Positions 17,982 through 26,380 of a DNA stretch of 64,000 bases are shown in pieces. The stretch's first letter is position 1. Each line of letters opens with the position of its first letter. A model generated the notes under the pieces. It was not told the origin of the DNA. It saw only the letters and a list, made by a program, of their open reading frames with translations, and did not search any database. Origin of the DNA: Nocardia carnea (GTDB lineage Bacteria > Actinomycetota > Actinomycetes > Mycobacteriales > Mycobacteriaceae); NCBI RefSeq assembly GCF_029868855.1, contig NZ_JARWOV010000108.1:20591-84590 (forward strand), in the 5' to 3' direction. The position numbers and the translations under genes are program-made.

Positions 17982-19384
17982 CCACTGCGGCAACCGAGAA
18001 GACAACGGGTCGCGGATTCGGTGACGAGATCCGTGCGTGGTGGGCCGGGCTCGGCCGGCCCGCGCAGTGGGCGGTCGGGATACCGGCACTGTTGCTGCTG
18101 GCGCTGCTGCCCCTGTTCCCGCCCCCGCTGCTGGATACTCCGGGCACCAGCTTCGGCGGTGTGCTGGCACAGTTCGCGATGTACGCCCTGATCGCCATCG
18201 GCCTGAATGTGGTTGTGGGACAGGCCGGTTTGCTGGATCTCGGGTATGTCGGGTTCTACGCCGTCGGCGCGTACACGGTGGGTCTGCTGACCAGTCCGAA
18301 CAGTCCGTGGAACCAGACCGACGGCGGCTGGCTGAACTCCGATTGGGCCTGGCTGGCCTGTGTGCCGCTGGCGATCATGGTGACCGCCGTTTCGGGTCTT
18401 CTGCTCGGCTCGCCGACCCTGCGCCTGCGCGGTGACTATCTGGCAATCGTGACCCTCGGCTTCGGTGAGATCGTCCGCCTGCTCGCCGACAACCTGGGTG
18501 AGCTCACCAACGGCAGCCTCGGCCTGTCCGGTATCGCCTATCCACGGGTCGGCGAATCGGAGGCGCACCCCAACGGTGTGTTCTCCGCCGGAAATGTCGG
18601 CTCACCGGAGAGTTCGAATCTGCTCGACCGCGCCAGTTCGGGCACCTGGTGGTACTGGGTCGGGATGTTCGCGGTGGTCGTGGTGCTGCTGGTGGTCGGC
18701 AACCTGGAACGCAGCCGGGTGGGCCGGGCCTGGGTGGCGATCCGGGAGGACGAGGACGCCGCCGAGATCATGGGCGTGCCCACCTTCAAATTCAAATTGT
18801 GGGCGTTCATGATCGGTGCCGCCATCGGCGGTCTGTCCGGGGCCCTGTTCGCCGGGCAGGTGCAGTTCATCAACCCCACCGGGTTCAACATCATCAACTC
18901 GATGCTGTTCCTGTGCGCGGTGGTGATCGGCGGTCAGGGCAACAAACTCGGTGTCATCGTCGGCGCCTTCCTCGTGGTGTACCTGCCGAACCGGCTGATG
19001 TCGGTATCGATCGTCGATACCCGGGCCGACGCCTATGTGCAGCTGGCGATCGTCGCGGTACTCTGCGCGGCCCTGCTGGTGGGCTGGCGTTGGCGTTTCC
19101 GCGGGTTGACGGGCTGGCAGCGGTGGGGCTATCTGGCGGTGAGCGTGGTGGCGGCGGTGTATGCCGTGCTGCTGCTGAGCAGCCTGATTCTCTTCGACGA
19201 AGGCGGGGAACAGCGCCTCGGCGACCTGAAGTATCTGTATTTCGGCATCGCACTGGTGGTGATGATGATCCTGCGCCCCCAGGGCCTGTTCCCGGTCCGG
19301 CAGAAACTGCTCGCCTTCGGCCGGCAGATCGTGCGGGCCGTCCGGCGTCCGGCGCCGGGCAAGGCCGCGGAGGTGATCTCGTGA
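17978..19384 (+). CDS. livM: Branched-chain amino-acid ABC transporter permease LivM
   Basis: 468 residues from ATG 17978. About ten hydrophobic segments; conserved LivM parts are NVVVGQAGLLDLGYVGFYAVGAY, LRLRGDYLAIVTLGFGEIVRLLADN, and the coupling loop GRAWVAIREDEDAAEIMGV followed by INSMLFLCAVVIGGQGNKLGVIVGAF. It is longer than typical LivM because of a loop at about residues 185-225 and a C-terminal helix with a basic tail. Coupled to livH upstream and to livG downstream by four-base overlaps. Confidence 0.94.
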   Translation: MTTAATEKTTGRGFGDEIRAWWAGLGRPAQWAVGIPALLLLALLPLFPPPLLDTPGTSFGGVLAQFAMYALIAIGLNVVVGQAGLLDLGYVGFYAVGAYTVGLLTSPNSPWNQTDGGWLNSDWAWLACVPLAIMVTAVSGLLLGSPTLRLRGDYLAIVTLGFGEIVRLLADNLGELTNGSLGLSGIAYPRVGESEAHPNGVFSAGNVGSPESSNLLDRASSGTWWYWVGMFAVVVVLLVVGNLERSRVGRAWVAIREDEDAAEIMGVPTFKFKLWAFMIGAAIGGLSGALFAGQVQFINPTGFNIINSMLFLCAVVIGGQGNKLGVIVGAFLVVYLPNRLMSVSIVDTRADAYVQLAIVAVLCAALLVGWRWRFRGLTGWQRWGYLAVSVVAAVYAVLLLSSLILFDEGGEQRLGDLKYLYFGIALVVMMILRPQGLFPVRQKLLAFGRQIVRAVRRPAPGKAAEVIS

Positions 19385-20427
19385 CCGGCCCGAACCCGGG
19401 GGACGCCCTGTTCGACAACGACGATATGGCCGCCGGCTACACCGCCGGACCGCGCGCGGAACCGGCGGGGGAAGTGGATGTGACCGCGGTCGATCCGGCG
19501 CTCGCCGACGACGCCGCGGTCGCCGAGGCGGTGGCCGCGCACCGGGAGATCCGCACCGAGGTCGGCGAACCGTTGCTGCGCACCGAGGGCCTCACGGTGC
19601 GGTTCGGCGGGCTCACCGCCCTGGATTCGGTGAGTTTCGAGATCCGCCGCGGTGAGATCCTGGGCCTGATCGGCCCGAACGGAGCGGGGAAGACCACCTG
19701 CTTCAATGCCATCACCGGGGTGTACCGGCCGAGCGCGGGCACGGTGTTCTTCGACGGGAAGCCGCTCAGCAAGACCACACGGCATGCGATCACGAGACTG
19801 GGTATCGCGCGGACGTTCCAGAACGTGCGCTTGTTCGGTGAGATGACCGCGCTCGAAAACGTCGTGGTGGGGACCGACGCCCGACACCGCACCTCCGTAC
19901 CGGGGGCGATTCTGCGGACCGGACGCCATCGCCGGGAGGAACGCGATGCCATCGCCCGGGGAATGGCGCTGCTGGAATTCGTCGGGATCGCCCCGCGCGC
20001 GGTGGAGAAGGCCCGCAATCTCTCCTACGGCGATCAACGCCGGTTGGAGATCGCCCGCGCGCTGGCCACCGAGCCGAAACTGCTGTGCCTCGACGAACCG
20101 GCCGCCGGATTCAATCCGAGCGAGAAATCCGCACTCATGGATCTGATCCGCAAAATCCGCGACGACGGGTTCACGGTGCTGCTGATCGAACACGATATGC
20201 GTCTGGTCATGGGCGTGACGGACCGGATCGTGGTGCTGGAGTTCGGTCGCAAGATCGCCGACGGCCTGCCCGCCGATATCCGTACCGATCCGGCCGTGAT
20301 CGCCGCCTATCTCGGAGTGCCCGACGACGAACTGACCGCCGAGGACGTTTCGGCCTCCACGGCCGCGCTGCGCGCCGAACAAGACCCGGCCACCGGCGCC
20401 GGCGAGGAATCGGAGGATCGGGGATGA
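19381..20427 (+). CDS. livG: Branched-chain amino-acid ABC transporter ATP-binding protein LivG
   Basis: 348 residues from GTG 19381, overlapping the livM stop. ABC ATPase with Walker A GPNGAGKTT, Q-loop ARTFQNVRLF, signature LSYGDQRRLEIARAL, Walker B LLCLDEPAAGFNP and switch His in LLIEHDMRLVMGV. The LivG type is recognised by the GLIGPNGAGKTTCFNAITG and AAGFNPSEK sequences. About 60 acidic residues precede the ATPase core and about 30 follow it, both poorly conserved. It pairs with LivF to power transport. Confidence 0.94.
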   Translation: MTGPNPGDALFDNDDMAAGYTAGPRAEPAGEVDVTAVDPALADDAAVAEAVAAHREIRTEVGEPLLRTEGLTVRFGGLTALDSVSFEIRRGEILGLIGPNGAGKTTCFNAITGVYRPSAGTVFFDGKPLSKTTRHAITRLGIARTFQNVRLFGEMTALENVVVGTDARHRTSVPGAILRTGRHRREERDAIARGMALLEFVGIAPRAVEKARNLSYGDQRRLEIARALATEPKLLCLDEPAAGFNPSEKSALMDLIRKIRDDGFTVLLIEHDMRLVMGVTDRIVVLEFGRKIADGLPADIRTDPAVIAAYLGVPDDELTAEDVSASTAALRAEQDPATGAGEESEDRG

Positions 20428-21170
20428 CCGCACGCGCAGAACCCGGTGGCGAACCGCTGCTCGAGGTCGAGGACATCGTGGTCGGGTACGGCAGGATCGA
20501 GGCGCTGCACGGTATTTCGCTGCGGGTGGCCGAGGGCGAACTGGTGACGCTGCTGGGTGCGAACGGCGCCGGCAAGACGACCACCATGCGCGCGCTCTCC
20601 GGTCTGCTCCCGCTGACCCGCGGCCGAATCCTGTTCGAGGGCAGCGATATCAGCCGGGTACAGGCACACCGGCGGGTGCTCGCCGGGCTGGTGCAGGCGC
20701 CCGAGGGGCGGGGTGTGTTCCCGGGAATGACGGTGCGGGAGAACCTCGATATGGGGTGCTATGCCCGGCCCTTCCGGAACAAGGCCGACCATGCCGCTGC
20801 CTTGGAGCGGGTCTTCGAGCTCTTTCCACGGCTGCGGGAGCGGGAGAAGCAGGCCGGGGGCACGCTGTCCGGCGGGGAACAGCAGATGGTGGCCATCGGC
20901 CGCGCGCTGATGGCCCGGCCGCGGTTGCTGCTCCTGGACGAGCCGTCCATGGGTCTGGCACCGATGGTGATCCAGCAGATCTTCCGGATCATCGCCGAGA
21001 TCAATGCCACCGGCACCACCGTGCTGCTGGTGGAACAGAACGCGCGGCAGGCACTGGCCCGCAGCGATCGCGGCTACATCCTGGAGACCGGTGCGGTCAC
21101 CAAGTCCGGGCCCGGCCGCGAACTGCTCGACGACCCGGCCGTACAGGCGGCATATCTCGGCGTCGGTTGA
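20424..21170 (+). CDS. livF: Branched-chain amino-acid ABC transporter ATP-binding protein LivF
   Basis: 248 residues from ATG 20424, overlapping livG by four bases. Walker A GANGAGKTT, LVQAPEGRGVFPGMTVRENLDMG (a LivF hallmark), signature LSGGEQQMVAIGRALM, Walker B LLLLDEPSMGLAP, and switch LLVEQNARQAL. Second ATPase of the importer and last liv gene. The 223 bases that follow hold no gene; near their end is the polA promoter. Confidence 0.95.
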   Translation: MTARAEPGGEPLLEVEDIVVGYGRIEALHGISLRVAEGELVTLLGANGAGKTTTMRALSGLLPLTRGRILFEGSDISRVQAHRRVLAGLVQAPEGRGVFPGMTVRENLDMGCYARPFRNKADHAAALERVFELFPRLREREKQAGGTLSGGEQQMVAIGRALMARPRLLLLDEPSMGLAPMVIQQIFRIIAEINATGTTVLLVEQNARQALARSDRGYILETGAVTKSGPGRELLDDPAVQAAYLGVG

Positions 21171-21379
21171 TACCGGGCCACTTGCCCGGCCGCGGTACGT
21201 GAGGTCGGTCTCGCCCGGGGCAGCGCGGAGGGTGTTCACCGGATGCTGTGCTGTACGGCCCGTCCGGGGCGTGGTGCCGAAGGTGCTCGCCGGCTGTGCT
21301 GTGCCGGCCGCCTAGTCACCGGCACACCCTCGCCGGCGGCGGCGCGACACTCACTGGGTCCTGTGTCGGGGGTAGTCCC

Positions 21380-21385
21380 TAGACT
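21380..21385 (+). promoter_or_regulatory. -10 box for leaderless polA
   Basis: TAGACT ends eight bases before the polA GTG at 21394, so transcription should start at or next to the start codon. There is no ribosome binding site. A -35 match is weak. Confidence 0.45.
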
Positions 21386-21393
21386 CTCGGGGT

Positions 21394-24138
21394 GTGACCC
21401 CACCGACCACCGCGCAGCCGAGCCTCCCCACTCCCGCCGATACCACCGGTTCGCCGGAAACCCGGCCTACGCTGCTGCTACTGGACGGGCATTCACTGGC
21501 CTACCGCGCGTTCTACGCGTTGCCGGCGGAGAATTTCCAAACCGTCACCGGCCAGACCACCAATGCGGTGTACGGGTTCACCGCCATGCTCATCAACCTG
21601 CTGCGGGACGAGAAACCCACCCACGTCGCCGCCGCCTTCGACGTCTCCCGGCAGACCTTCCGGGTCGATGCGTTCCCCGAGTACAAGGCGAATCGGGCGA
21701 AGACCCCGGACGAATTCCGCGGCCAGGTCGAGCTCACCAAAGAGGTGCTGGGTGCCCTCGGTATCCCGGTGATGGCGATCGAGGGCTACGAGGCCGACGA
21801 CATCATCGCCACCCTCACCACCCAGGCGGTACCGCAGGGATACCGGGTGCTCATCGTCACCGGCGACCGCGATTCCATTCAGCTCGTCAACGAGAACGTC
21901 ACCGTCCTGTATCCGCGCAAGGGCGTTTCCGACCTCACCCGGTTCACCCCGGAAGAGGTCGACAAGAAATACGGTTTGAGCCCGGCGCAGTACCCGGACT
22001 ACGCGGCCCTGCGCGGCGACCCCAGTGACAACCTGCCCGGCATCCCCGGCGTGGGGGAGAAAACCGCCGCCAAATGGATCCGCGAGTACGGCGATCTGAA
22101 TACCCTGGTCGACAAGGTGGACGAGGTACGCGGCAAGGTCGGCGATGCCCTGCGCGCCAACCTGAGCAGTGTGGTGCTCAACCGGCAGCTCACCGAGATG
22201 GTCCGCGATGTCCCGCTGCCCTACACGCCCGATCAGCTCGCTCAGGGCGCTTGGAACCGGGAGCGGATCCATCAGCTGTTCGACGATCTGGAATTCCGGG
22301 TCCTGCGCGACCGGCTGTTCGAAACCCTGGCCCCGCCCACCGCCGAGGCCGAATCGGGTTTCGAGATCAGCGGGCAGACGCTGGCGCCGGGCAGTGTGGC
22401 GGACTGGCTGGCCGAACACGCGAAAGCCGGTGCCCGGCACGGTATATCGATCAACGGTAGCGGTGTTCCGGCCGCCGGTGATGTCCGCGCCCTGGCGATC
22501 GCCGCCGCGGACGGCGAATCGGCCTATATCGATGTCACCGGCCTCACCACAGAGGACGATAGCGCCCTCGCCGCCTGGCTGGCCGATCCCGCCGCCGGAA
22601 AGGCACTGCACGAGGCAAAAAGTGCCCTGCACGCGCTGCGTGGCCGCGGCTGGACCCTCGCGGGCCTGACCAGCGATACCGCGCTCGCGGCGTATCTGGT
22701 CCGGCCGGGTCAGCGCAGTTTCAATCTCGACGATCTGTCGCTGCGCTACCTGCACCGGGAACTGCGCACCGAAACCGAGGCGGCGCCGCAGCTGTCACTA
22801 CTGGACGCCGAGGACGCGGTCGATACCGAACTCGCCCAGGGGGAGATGCTGCGCGCCCGCGCCGTGGCCGATCTCGCCGGCGCGCTGGACGAAGAGCTGG
22901 GCAAGATCGAATCCCGGCCGCTGCTGGACGAGATGGAACTGCCGCTGCTCGGGGTGCTCGCCGAACTCGAGGACGCCGGGATCGCGGTGGACAACGCACA
23001 GCTCACCGAACTGCAGCGCCGGTTCGCCGACAAGGTCACCGACGCCGCGAACGCCGCCTACGGCGTGATCGGCAAGCAGATCAACCTCGGCTCGCCGAAA
23101 CAGCTGCAGGTGGTGCTGTTCGACGAGCTCGATATGCCCAAGACCAAACGCACCAAAACCGGTTACACGACGGACGCGGACGCACTGGAATCGCTGTACG
23201 AGAAAACCGAGCACCCCTTCCTGCAGCATCTGCTCGCCCACCGCGACGCCACCCGCCTCAAGGTCACCGTCGACGGCCTGCTGAAAGCCGTCGCCGACGA
23301 CGGCCGGATCCACACCACCTTCAACCAGACCATCGCCGCCACCGGCCGGTTGTCGTCCACCGAACCCAACTTGCAGAACATCCCCATCCGCACCGATACC
23401 GGCCGGATGATCCGGGATACGTTCGTGGTCGGCGACGGCTACGAATCGCTGATGACCGCCGACTACAGCCAGATCGAGATGCGGATCATGGCGCATCTGT
23501 CCGGCGACGAAGGTCTGATCGAGGCCTTCAACTCCGGCGAGGATCTGCACAGCTTCGTCGCGTCGAAGGCCTTCGATATCCCGATCTCCGAGGTGTCGCC
23601 GGAACTGCGCCGCCGGATCAAGGCCATGTCCTACGGGCTGGCCTACGGGCTGAGCTCCTACGGGTTGTCCGCCCAGCTGAAGATCAGCACGCAGGAGGCG
23701 AAGGAGCAGATGGACGTCTACTTCGCCCGGTTCGGCGGGATTCGCGATTACCTGCAGGCCGTGGTGGAACAGGCCCGCAAGGTGGGCTATACCCAGACCC
23801 TGTTCGGCCGCCGCCGCTATCTGCCGGATCTCGACCACAGCAACCGGCAGCGCCGCGAGTCCGCCGAACGGATGGCGCTCAACGCCCCGATCCAGGGCAC
23901 TGCCGCCGACATCATCAAGGTCGCCATGATCAACGTGCACCGGGCGCTCGCGGACTCGGGCCTGCGGTCCCGGATGCTGCTGCAGATCCACGACGAACTC
24001 GTCCTCGAGGTGGCACCGGGGGAGCAGGAGCAGCTGCGCGACCTGGTCCGCGACAATATGTCCTCGGCCATCGAACTGTCTGTCCCGCTGAGCGTTTCGG
24101 TCGGCGTAGGACGCAGCTGGGATGCGGCCGCGCACTGA
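21394..24138 (+). CDS. polA: DNA polymerase I
   Basis: 914 residues from GTG 21394. Domain order: 5'-3' flap exonuclease (residues about 25-300, with LLLDGHSLAYRAFYAL, YEADDIIATL, TGDRDSIQL and GVGEKTAAK), a 3'-5' exonuclease-like domain (about 310-510), and the polymerase (about 520-914) with LSSTEPNLQNIPIRT, DYSQIEMRIMAHLSGDE, RRRIKAMSYGLAYGLSSYGL and LLQIHDELVLEV. The middle domain lacks the metal-binding acidic residues of a working proofreading site, as in mycobacterial PolA. Roles: Okazaki fragment processing and repair synthesis. Confidence 0.97.
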   Translation: MTPPTTAQPSLPTPADTTGSPETRPTLLLLDGHSLAYRAFYALPAENFQTVTGQTTNAVYGFTAMLINLLRDEKPTHVAAAFDVSRQTFRVDAFPEYKANRAKTPDEFRGQVELTKEVLGALGIPVMAIEGYEADDIIATLTTQAVPQGYRVLIVTGDRDSIQLVNENVTVLYPRKGVSDLTRFTPEEVDKKYGLSPAQYPDYAALRGDPSDNLPGIPGVGEKTAAKWIREYGDLNTLVDKVDEVRGKVGDALRANLSSVVLNRQLTEMVRDVPLPYTPDQLAQGAWNRERIHQLFDDLEFRVLRDRLFETLAPPTAEAESGFEISGQTLAPGSVADWLAEHAKAGARHGISINGSGVPAAGDVRALAIAAADGESAYIDVTGLTTEDDSALAAWLADPAAGKALHEAKSALHALRGRGWTLAGLTSDTALAAYLVRPGQRSFNLDDLSLRYLHRELRTETEAAPQLSLLDAEDAVDTELAQGEMLRARAVADLAGALDEELGKIESRPLLDEMELPLLGVLAELEDAGIAVDNAQLTELQRRFADKVTDAANAAYGVIGKQINLGSPKQLQVVLFDELDMPKTKRTKTGYTTDADALESLYEKTEHPFLQHLLAHRDATRLKVTVDGLLKAVADDGRIHTTFNQTIAATGRLSSTEPNLQNIPIRTDTGRMIRDTFVVGDGYESLMTADYSQIEMRIMAHLSGDEGLIEAFNSGEDLHSFVASKAFDIPISEVSPELRRRIKAMSYGLAYGLSSYGLSAQLKISTQEAKEQMDVYFARFGGIRDYLQAVVEQARKVGYTQTLFGRRRYLPDLDHSNRQRRESAERMALNAPIQGTAADIIKVAMINVHRALADSGLRSRMLLQIHDELVLEVAPGEQEQLRDLVRDNMSSAIELSVPLSVSVGVGRSWDAAAH

Positions 24139-24334
24139 GGGGCGGTGCCCGACGATCACCGGGATACTCGGCTGACCGCCGGGCCCGGAGCCGACAGGGT
24201 TCCCCGGTATGACGGTCCGCGTGCTCACCACGGAGTCTGCTTCGTCACCGCCGGGCCCGGGAAATTCCGGGTTACGCGACGATGACCAGCGGAAACACTA
24301 CTGCGCGGTAGCGAAAACCACGGCGCGTATATGG

Positions 24335-24363
24335 TTGCCATCCGCTTGGTGAGTCTTTATTCT
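24335..24363 (+). promoter_or_regulatory. Promoter of the BCAA leader transcript
   Basis: TTGCCA at 24335-24340, a 17-base spacer, and TATTCT at 24358-24363. This is the best sigma-70-type promoter in the window. Start of transcription is expected about 8 bases on, at the GTG of the leader ORF (24371), making the leader peptide message leaderless. Confidence 0.65.
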
Positions 24364-24370
24364 CGACACC

Positions 24371-24505
24371 GTGCAGATCCACGCCGACGGCCTACGTGCC
24401 GCGCCGATTCTCGCGGACCGCGAGGGCGCGGCGCTTCTTGCGCGCACCGCGAAGCCGGCCGGGCGGGTTCTTGCCGTAGTAGTAACCCGCCGTAGCGGGG
24501 TCTGA
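24371..24505 (+). CDS. Leader peptide of a branched-chain amino-acid attenuator
   Basis: A 44-residue ORF from GTG 24371, which lies at the predicted transcription start. It ends LARTAKPAGR-VLAVVVTRRSGV. The control run is LAVVV followed by TRR, much like the known Corynebacterium ilvB leader ending VVVTARR. The three valines are three consecutive GTA codons, a rare choice in this GC-rich genome, so charged tRNA-Val shortage would stall the ribosome there. The stop is only a few bases before a terminator-like hairpin. Assigned by position, codon choice and similarity to known leaders; expression is not shown. Confidence 0.65.
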   Translation: MQIHADGLRAAPILADREGAALLARTAKPAGRVLAVVVTRRSGV

Positions 24506-24540
24506 TTCGGACCGGCCCCCTCGCTGCGGGTCCCCTTTTC
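24486..24540 (+). promoter_or_regulatory. Transcription attenuator (alternative hairpins)
   Basis: Three pairings compete here. CCCGC (24486-24490) with GCGGG (24495-24499) forms at the control codons. GTAGCGGGG (24492-24500) can pair with CCCCTCGCTGC (24517-24527), one bulge: the anti-terminator. GGACC (24509-24513) with GGTCC (24529-24533), followed by CCCCTTTTCTC, forms the terminator. The second and third cannot coexist without a pseudoknot. A ribosome stalled on the GTA codons would block the first pairing and favour read-through into the downstream gene. The terminator stem is short, which is a weakness. Confidence 0.55.
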
Positions 24541-24589
24541 TCGATTTTGCTGGTCCCCCAACCTGCCGACCTTCTCTGGGAAGACCTAC

Positions 24590-25036
24590 GTGCTCATGAC
24601 CACACTGACTCTGGACAACGACGCCCTGACCACTGCCGCTCCTCGTAGCCTGCGCACCGAATGCGCCGAGCTGACCGCGGCCCAATTCCACGAACGCTTC
24701 GGCGAATGTGCCGGTCCGATCCGCCTCGCGGGCTGGTCGTCCACCGGTGCCCGCGGTGGCGCGTTCACCGCCACCCTCGAATTCCCGGGGTGGTCCCGTT
24801 CGGTGGTGGCCGCCGGTAGTCCGATCGCGGCCATGACTTCCGCCCTCTACGAGGCGGGTTATCCCGTGGAGATCCTGCGTTTCCATCAGCGCCGGACCGC
24901 CGCGGGCACCGCCACCTTCGTGCAATGCGAATTCGACGGCCGGCGCGGCTGGGGCGTGGCCCTGGCAGCGGACGGGGCGGAATCATCGGTGCGCGCCATG
25001 ATCGCCAGCGTGAATCGTCTGGTCGCCCAGCGCTGA
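24590..25036 (+). CDS. Stand-alone LeuA regulatory (dimerisation) domain protein
   Basis: 148 residues from GTG 24590 (GGGAAG six bases upstream) or 146 from ATG 24596. From about residue 40 the sequence matches the C-terminal allosteric domain of 2-isopropylmalate synthase: SPIAAMTSALYEAGYPVEILRFHQ, then GTATFVQCEFDGRRGWGVALAAD and SSVRAMIASVNRLV. The catalytic TIM barrel is absent, so it cannot be a synthase despite names such as 'homocitrate synthase' that such proteins sometimes receive. It may bind leucine or valine, or partner with LeuA or another enzyme. The BCAA attenuator upstream supports a role in branched-chain amino-acid control. Confidence 0.8.
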   Translation: MLMTTLTLDNDALTTAAPRSLRTECAELTAAQFHERFGECAGPIRLAGWSSTGARGGAFTATLEFPGWSRSVVAAGSPIAAMTSALYEAGYPVEILRFHQRRTAAGTATFVQCEFDGRRGWGVALAADGAESSVRAMIASVNRLVAQR

Positions 25037-25079
25037 CCCGCTGATCCGGCGCCGGTATCGCCCCGGCGCCGAATACGAC

Positions 25080-25129
25080 ACGACGGCGGGCTCTACACCA
25101 TCCCCGGAAAGTGTGGAGCCCGCCGTCGT
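25080..25129. terminator. Bidirectional terminator
   Basis: A 19-base-pair stem (ACGACGGCGGGCTCTACAC / GTGTGGAGCCCGCCGTCGT, one G-T pair) with a 12-base loop, between the convergent LeuA-domain gene and thioredoxin gene. It can serve both strands. Confidence 0.8.
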
Positions 25130-25138
25130 TCGCCGATT

Positions 25139-25522
25139 CTATTCGGCCACTTCGCCGTTGGCCGCTTGCTGCTCGGCGAGTTGCTTACGAACCTCGTCCA
25201 TATCGAGCGCCTTGACCTGGGAGACCAGATCCTCGAGCGCGGCCGGCGGCAGCGCGCCCGGCTGGGCGAAGACCAAGACGCCTTCGCGGAAAGCCATGAT
25301 GGTCGGGATGGACTGGATATTGGCGGCCGCGGCCAGGCCCTGTTCGGCCTCGGTATCGACCTTGCCGTGCACGACATCGGGATGTTTGTCCGCCGATGCC
25401 TCGTAGGTGGGTGCGAAACTGCGGCACGGTCCGCACCAGGAAGCCCAGAAATCGACGAGTACCACGTCGTTGCTGGTGACTACCTCATCGAAGTTCTGCT
25501 GCGTCAGTGTCTGGGTGGCCAT
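25139..25522 (-). CDS. Thioredoxin
   Basis: 127 residues from ATG 25522, eight bases after GAGAGGA. Thioredoxin fold with active site WASWCGPCRSFAPTYE (CGPC, Cys 30 and Cys 33) and cis-proline SIPTIM. The C-terminal extension of about 20 residues (MDEVRKQLAEQQAANGEVAE) is longer than in TrxA. It reduces disulfides in cytosolic enzymes, possibly including the peroxiredoxin at 1205. No thioredoxin reductase gene lies nearby, so this is likely an accessory thioredoxin rather than the main TrxA; that is inference from context. Confidence 0.92.
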   Translation of the reverse strand: MATQTLTQQNFDEVVTSNDVVLVDFWASWCGPCRSFAPTYEASADKHPDVVHGKVDTEAEQGLAAAANIQSIPTIMAFREGVLVFAQPGALPPAALEDLVSQVKALDMDEVRKQLAEQQAANGEVAE

Positions 25523-25647
25523 GACGTCCTCTCGTGGTCGGTATACAGGCTGCAACGCCGGCCCCGGCCGCGGTTGTTCCACGGCGGTGTCGTACGCCAC
25601 CGGCACCCACCCTACGTTGCCTCGTATCCGTCGCGTGGGCGTCCGGT

Positions 25648-26181
25648 TCAGCCGTGTCCGGCGATCGGCCAGGCCTGGCGCCGGTCCCCGTCCCAGCGCC
25701 GCAGGCCCACCACCGTCGCGGCCGTGTCCTTGTCCGCGGCCACCGCGCTCACCGCCTCCCCGATGCGTTGCGGCAGCACCCGCCGGGCCAGCGTGATATG
25801 TGGGGTCCACTGGTTCGGATGCAGGTTCGCCGGAACGTCGGGGCACGGTGCCACGATCTGATACACGCGCCGATGCCAGGCCAGCAGCTGTTCCGACGGC
25901 ACCACCGCGCGGACCAGAATCGGCCGGCGCGCCCCGAACACCAGAACACCGCCGAGGCGGATCGGGAACGGCCGGAAAGGTAAACGGTCCAGGTCGGTTT
26001 CGATCCGCGGCCAGATCTGCCTGGCCACCGCCACGGTGATATGCGGCCGGTGGCTGTCGGTATCGCCGGCGCGCGCGCCGCGTCCCAGACCGGGCAGGCC
26101 CGCTTCGGCGAGCAGTTCCCACTGTCGCCGGATCCGCTGCTCGGACGCCTCGTCGAGCAGTAATTCCACCGACTGCACCAT
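25648..26181 (-). CDS. 2'-5' RNA ligase-like 2H phosphoesterase
   Basis: 177 residues from ATG 26181. Two HxT motifs, PHITVAVA (His 47) and TPHITLARR (His 128), lie about 80 residues apart, as in the 2H superfamily that includes LigT/ThpR. The sequence between them, with LGGVLVFGARRPILVRAVVPS, fits the family's beta-sheet core. Likely chemistry is hydrolysis of 2',3'-cyclic phosphate ends on RNA or related nucleotides; the true substrate is unknown. A longer frame reaches 26505, but that part is the antisense of the next gene's start. Confidence 0.85.
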   Translation of the reverse strand: MVQSVELLLDEASEQRIRRQWELLAEAGLPGLGRGARAGDTDSHRPHITVAVARQIWPRIETDLDRLPFRPFPIRLGGVLVFGARRPILVRAVVPSEQLLAWHRRVYQIVAPCPDVPANLHPNQWTPHITLARRVLPQRIGEAVSAVAADKDTAATVVGLRRWDGDRRQAWPIAGHG

Positions 26182-26380
26182 GATCTGCAGACGGTAGCCG
26201 TTCGCCCGCCGGATATCCGCCGGTTCGGCGGGCTCCTGGTGTGCCCGGGTCAAATCTCGGTTACTACGGCCGTGTTGCACCCTCGGTTCGCCTACTGTGC
26301 TGACAACGTCCTCGAGTGGAAGCGCCGGCAACGTCCACCGAGACGGACTGCGGACCCGATTCCTTGCGACGGCAGGTGGT

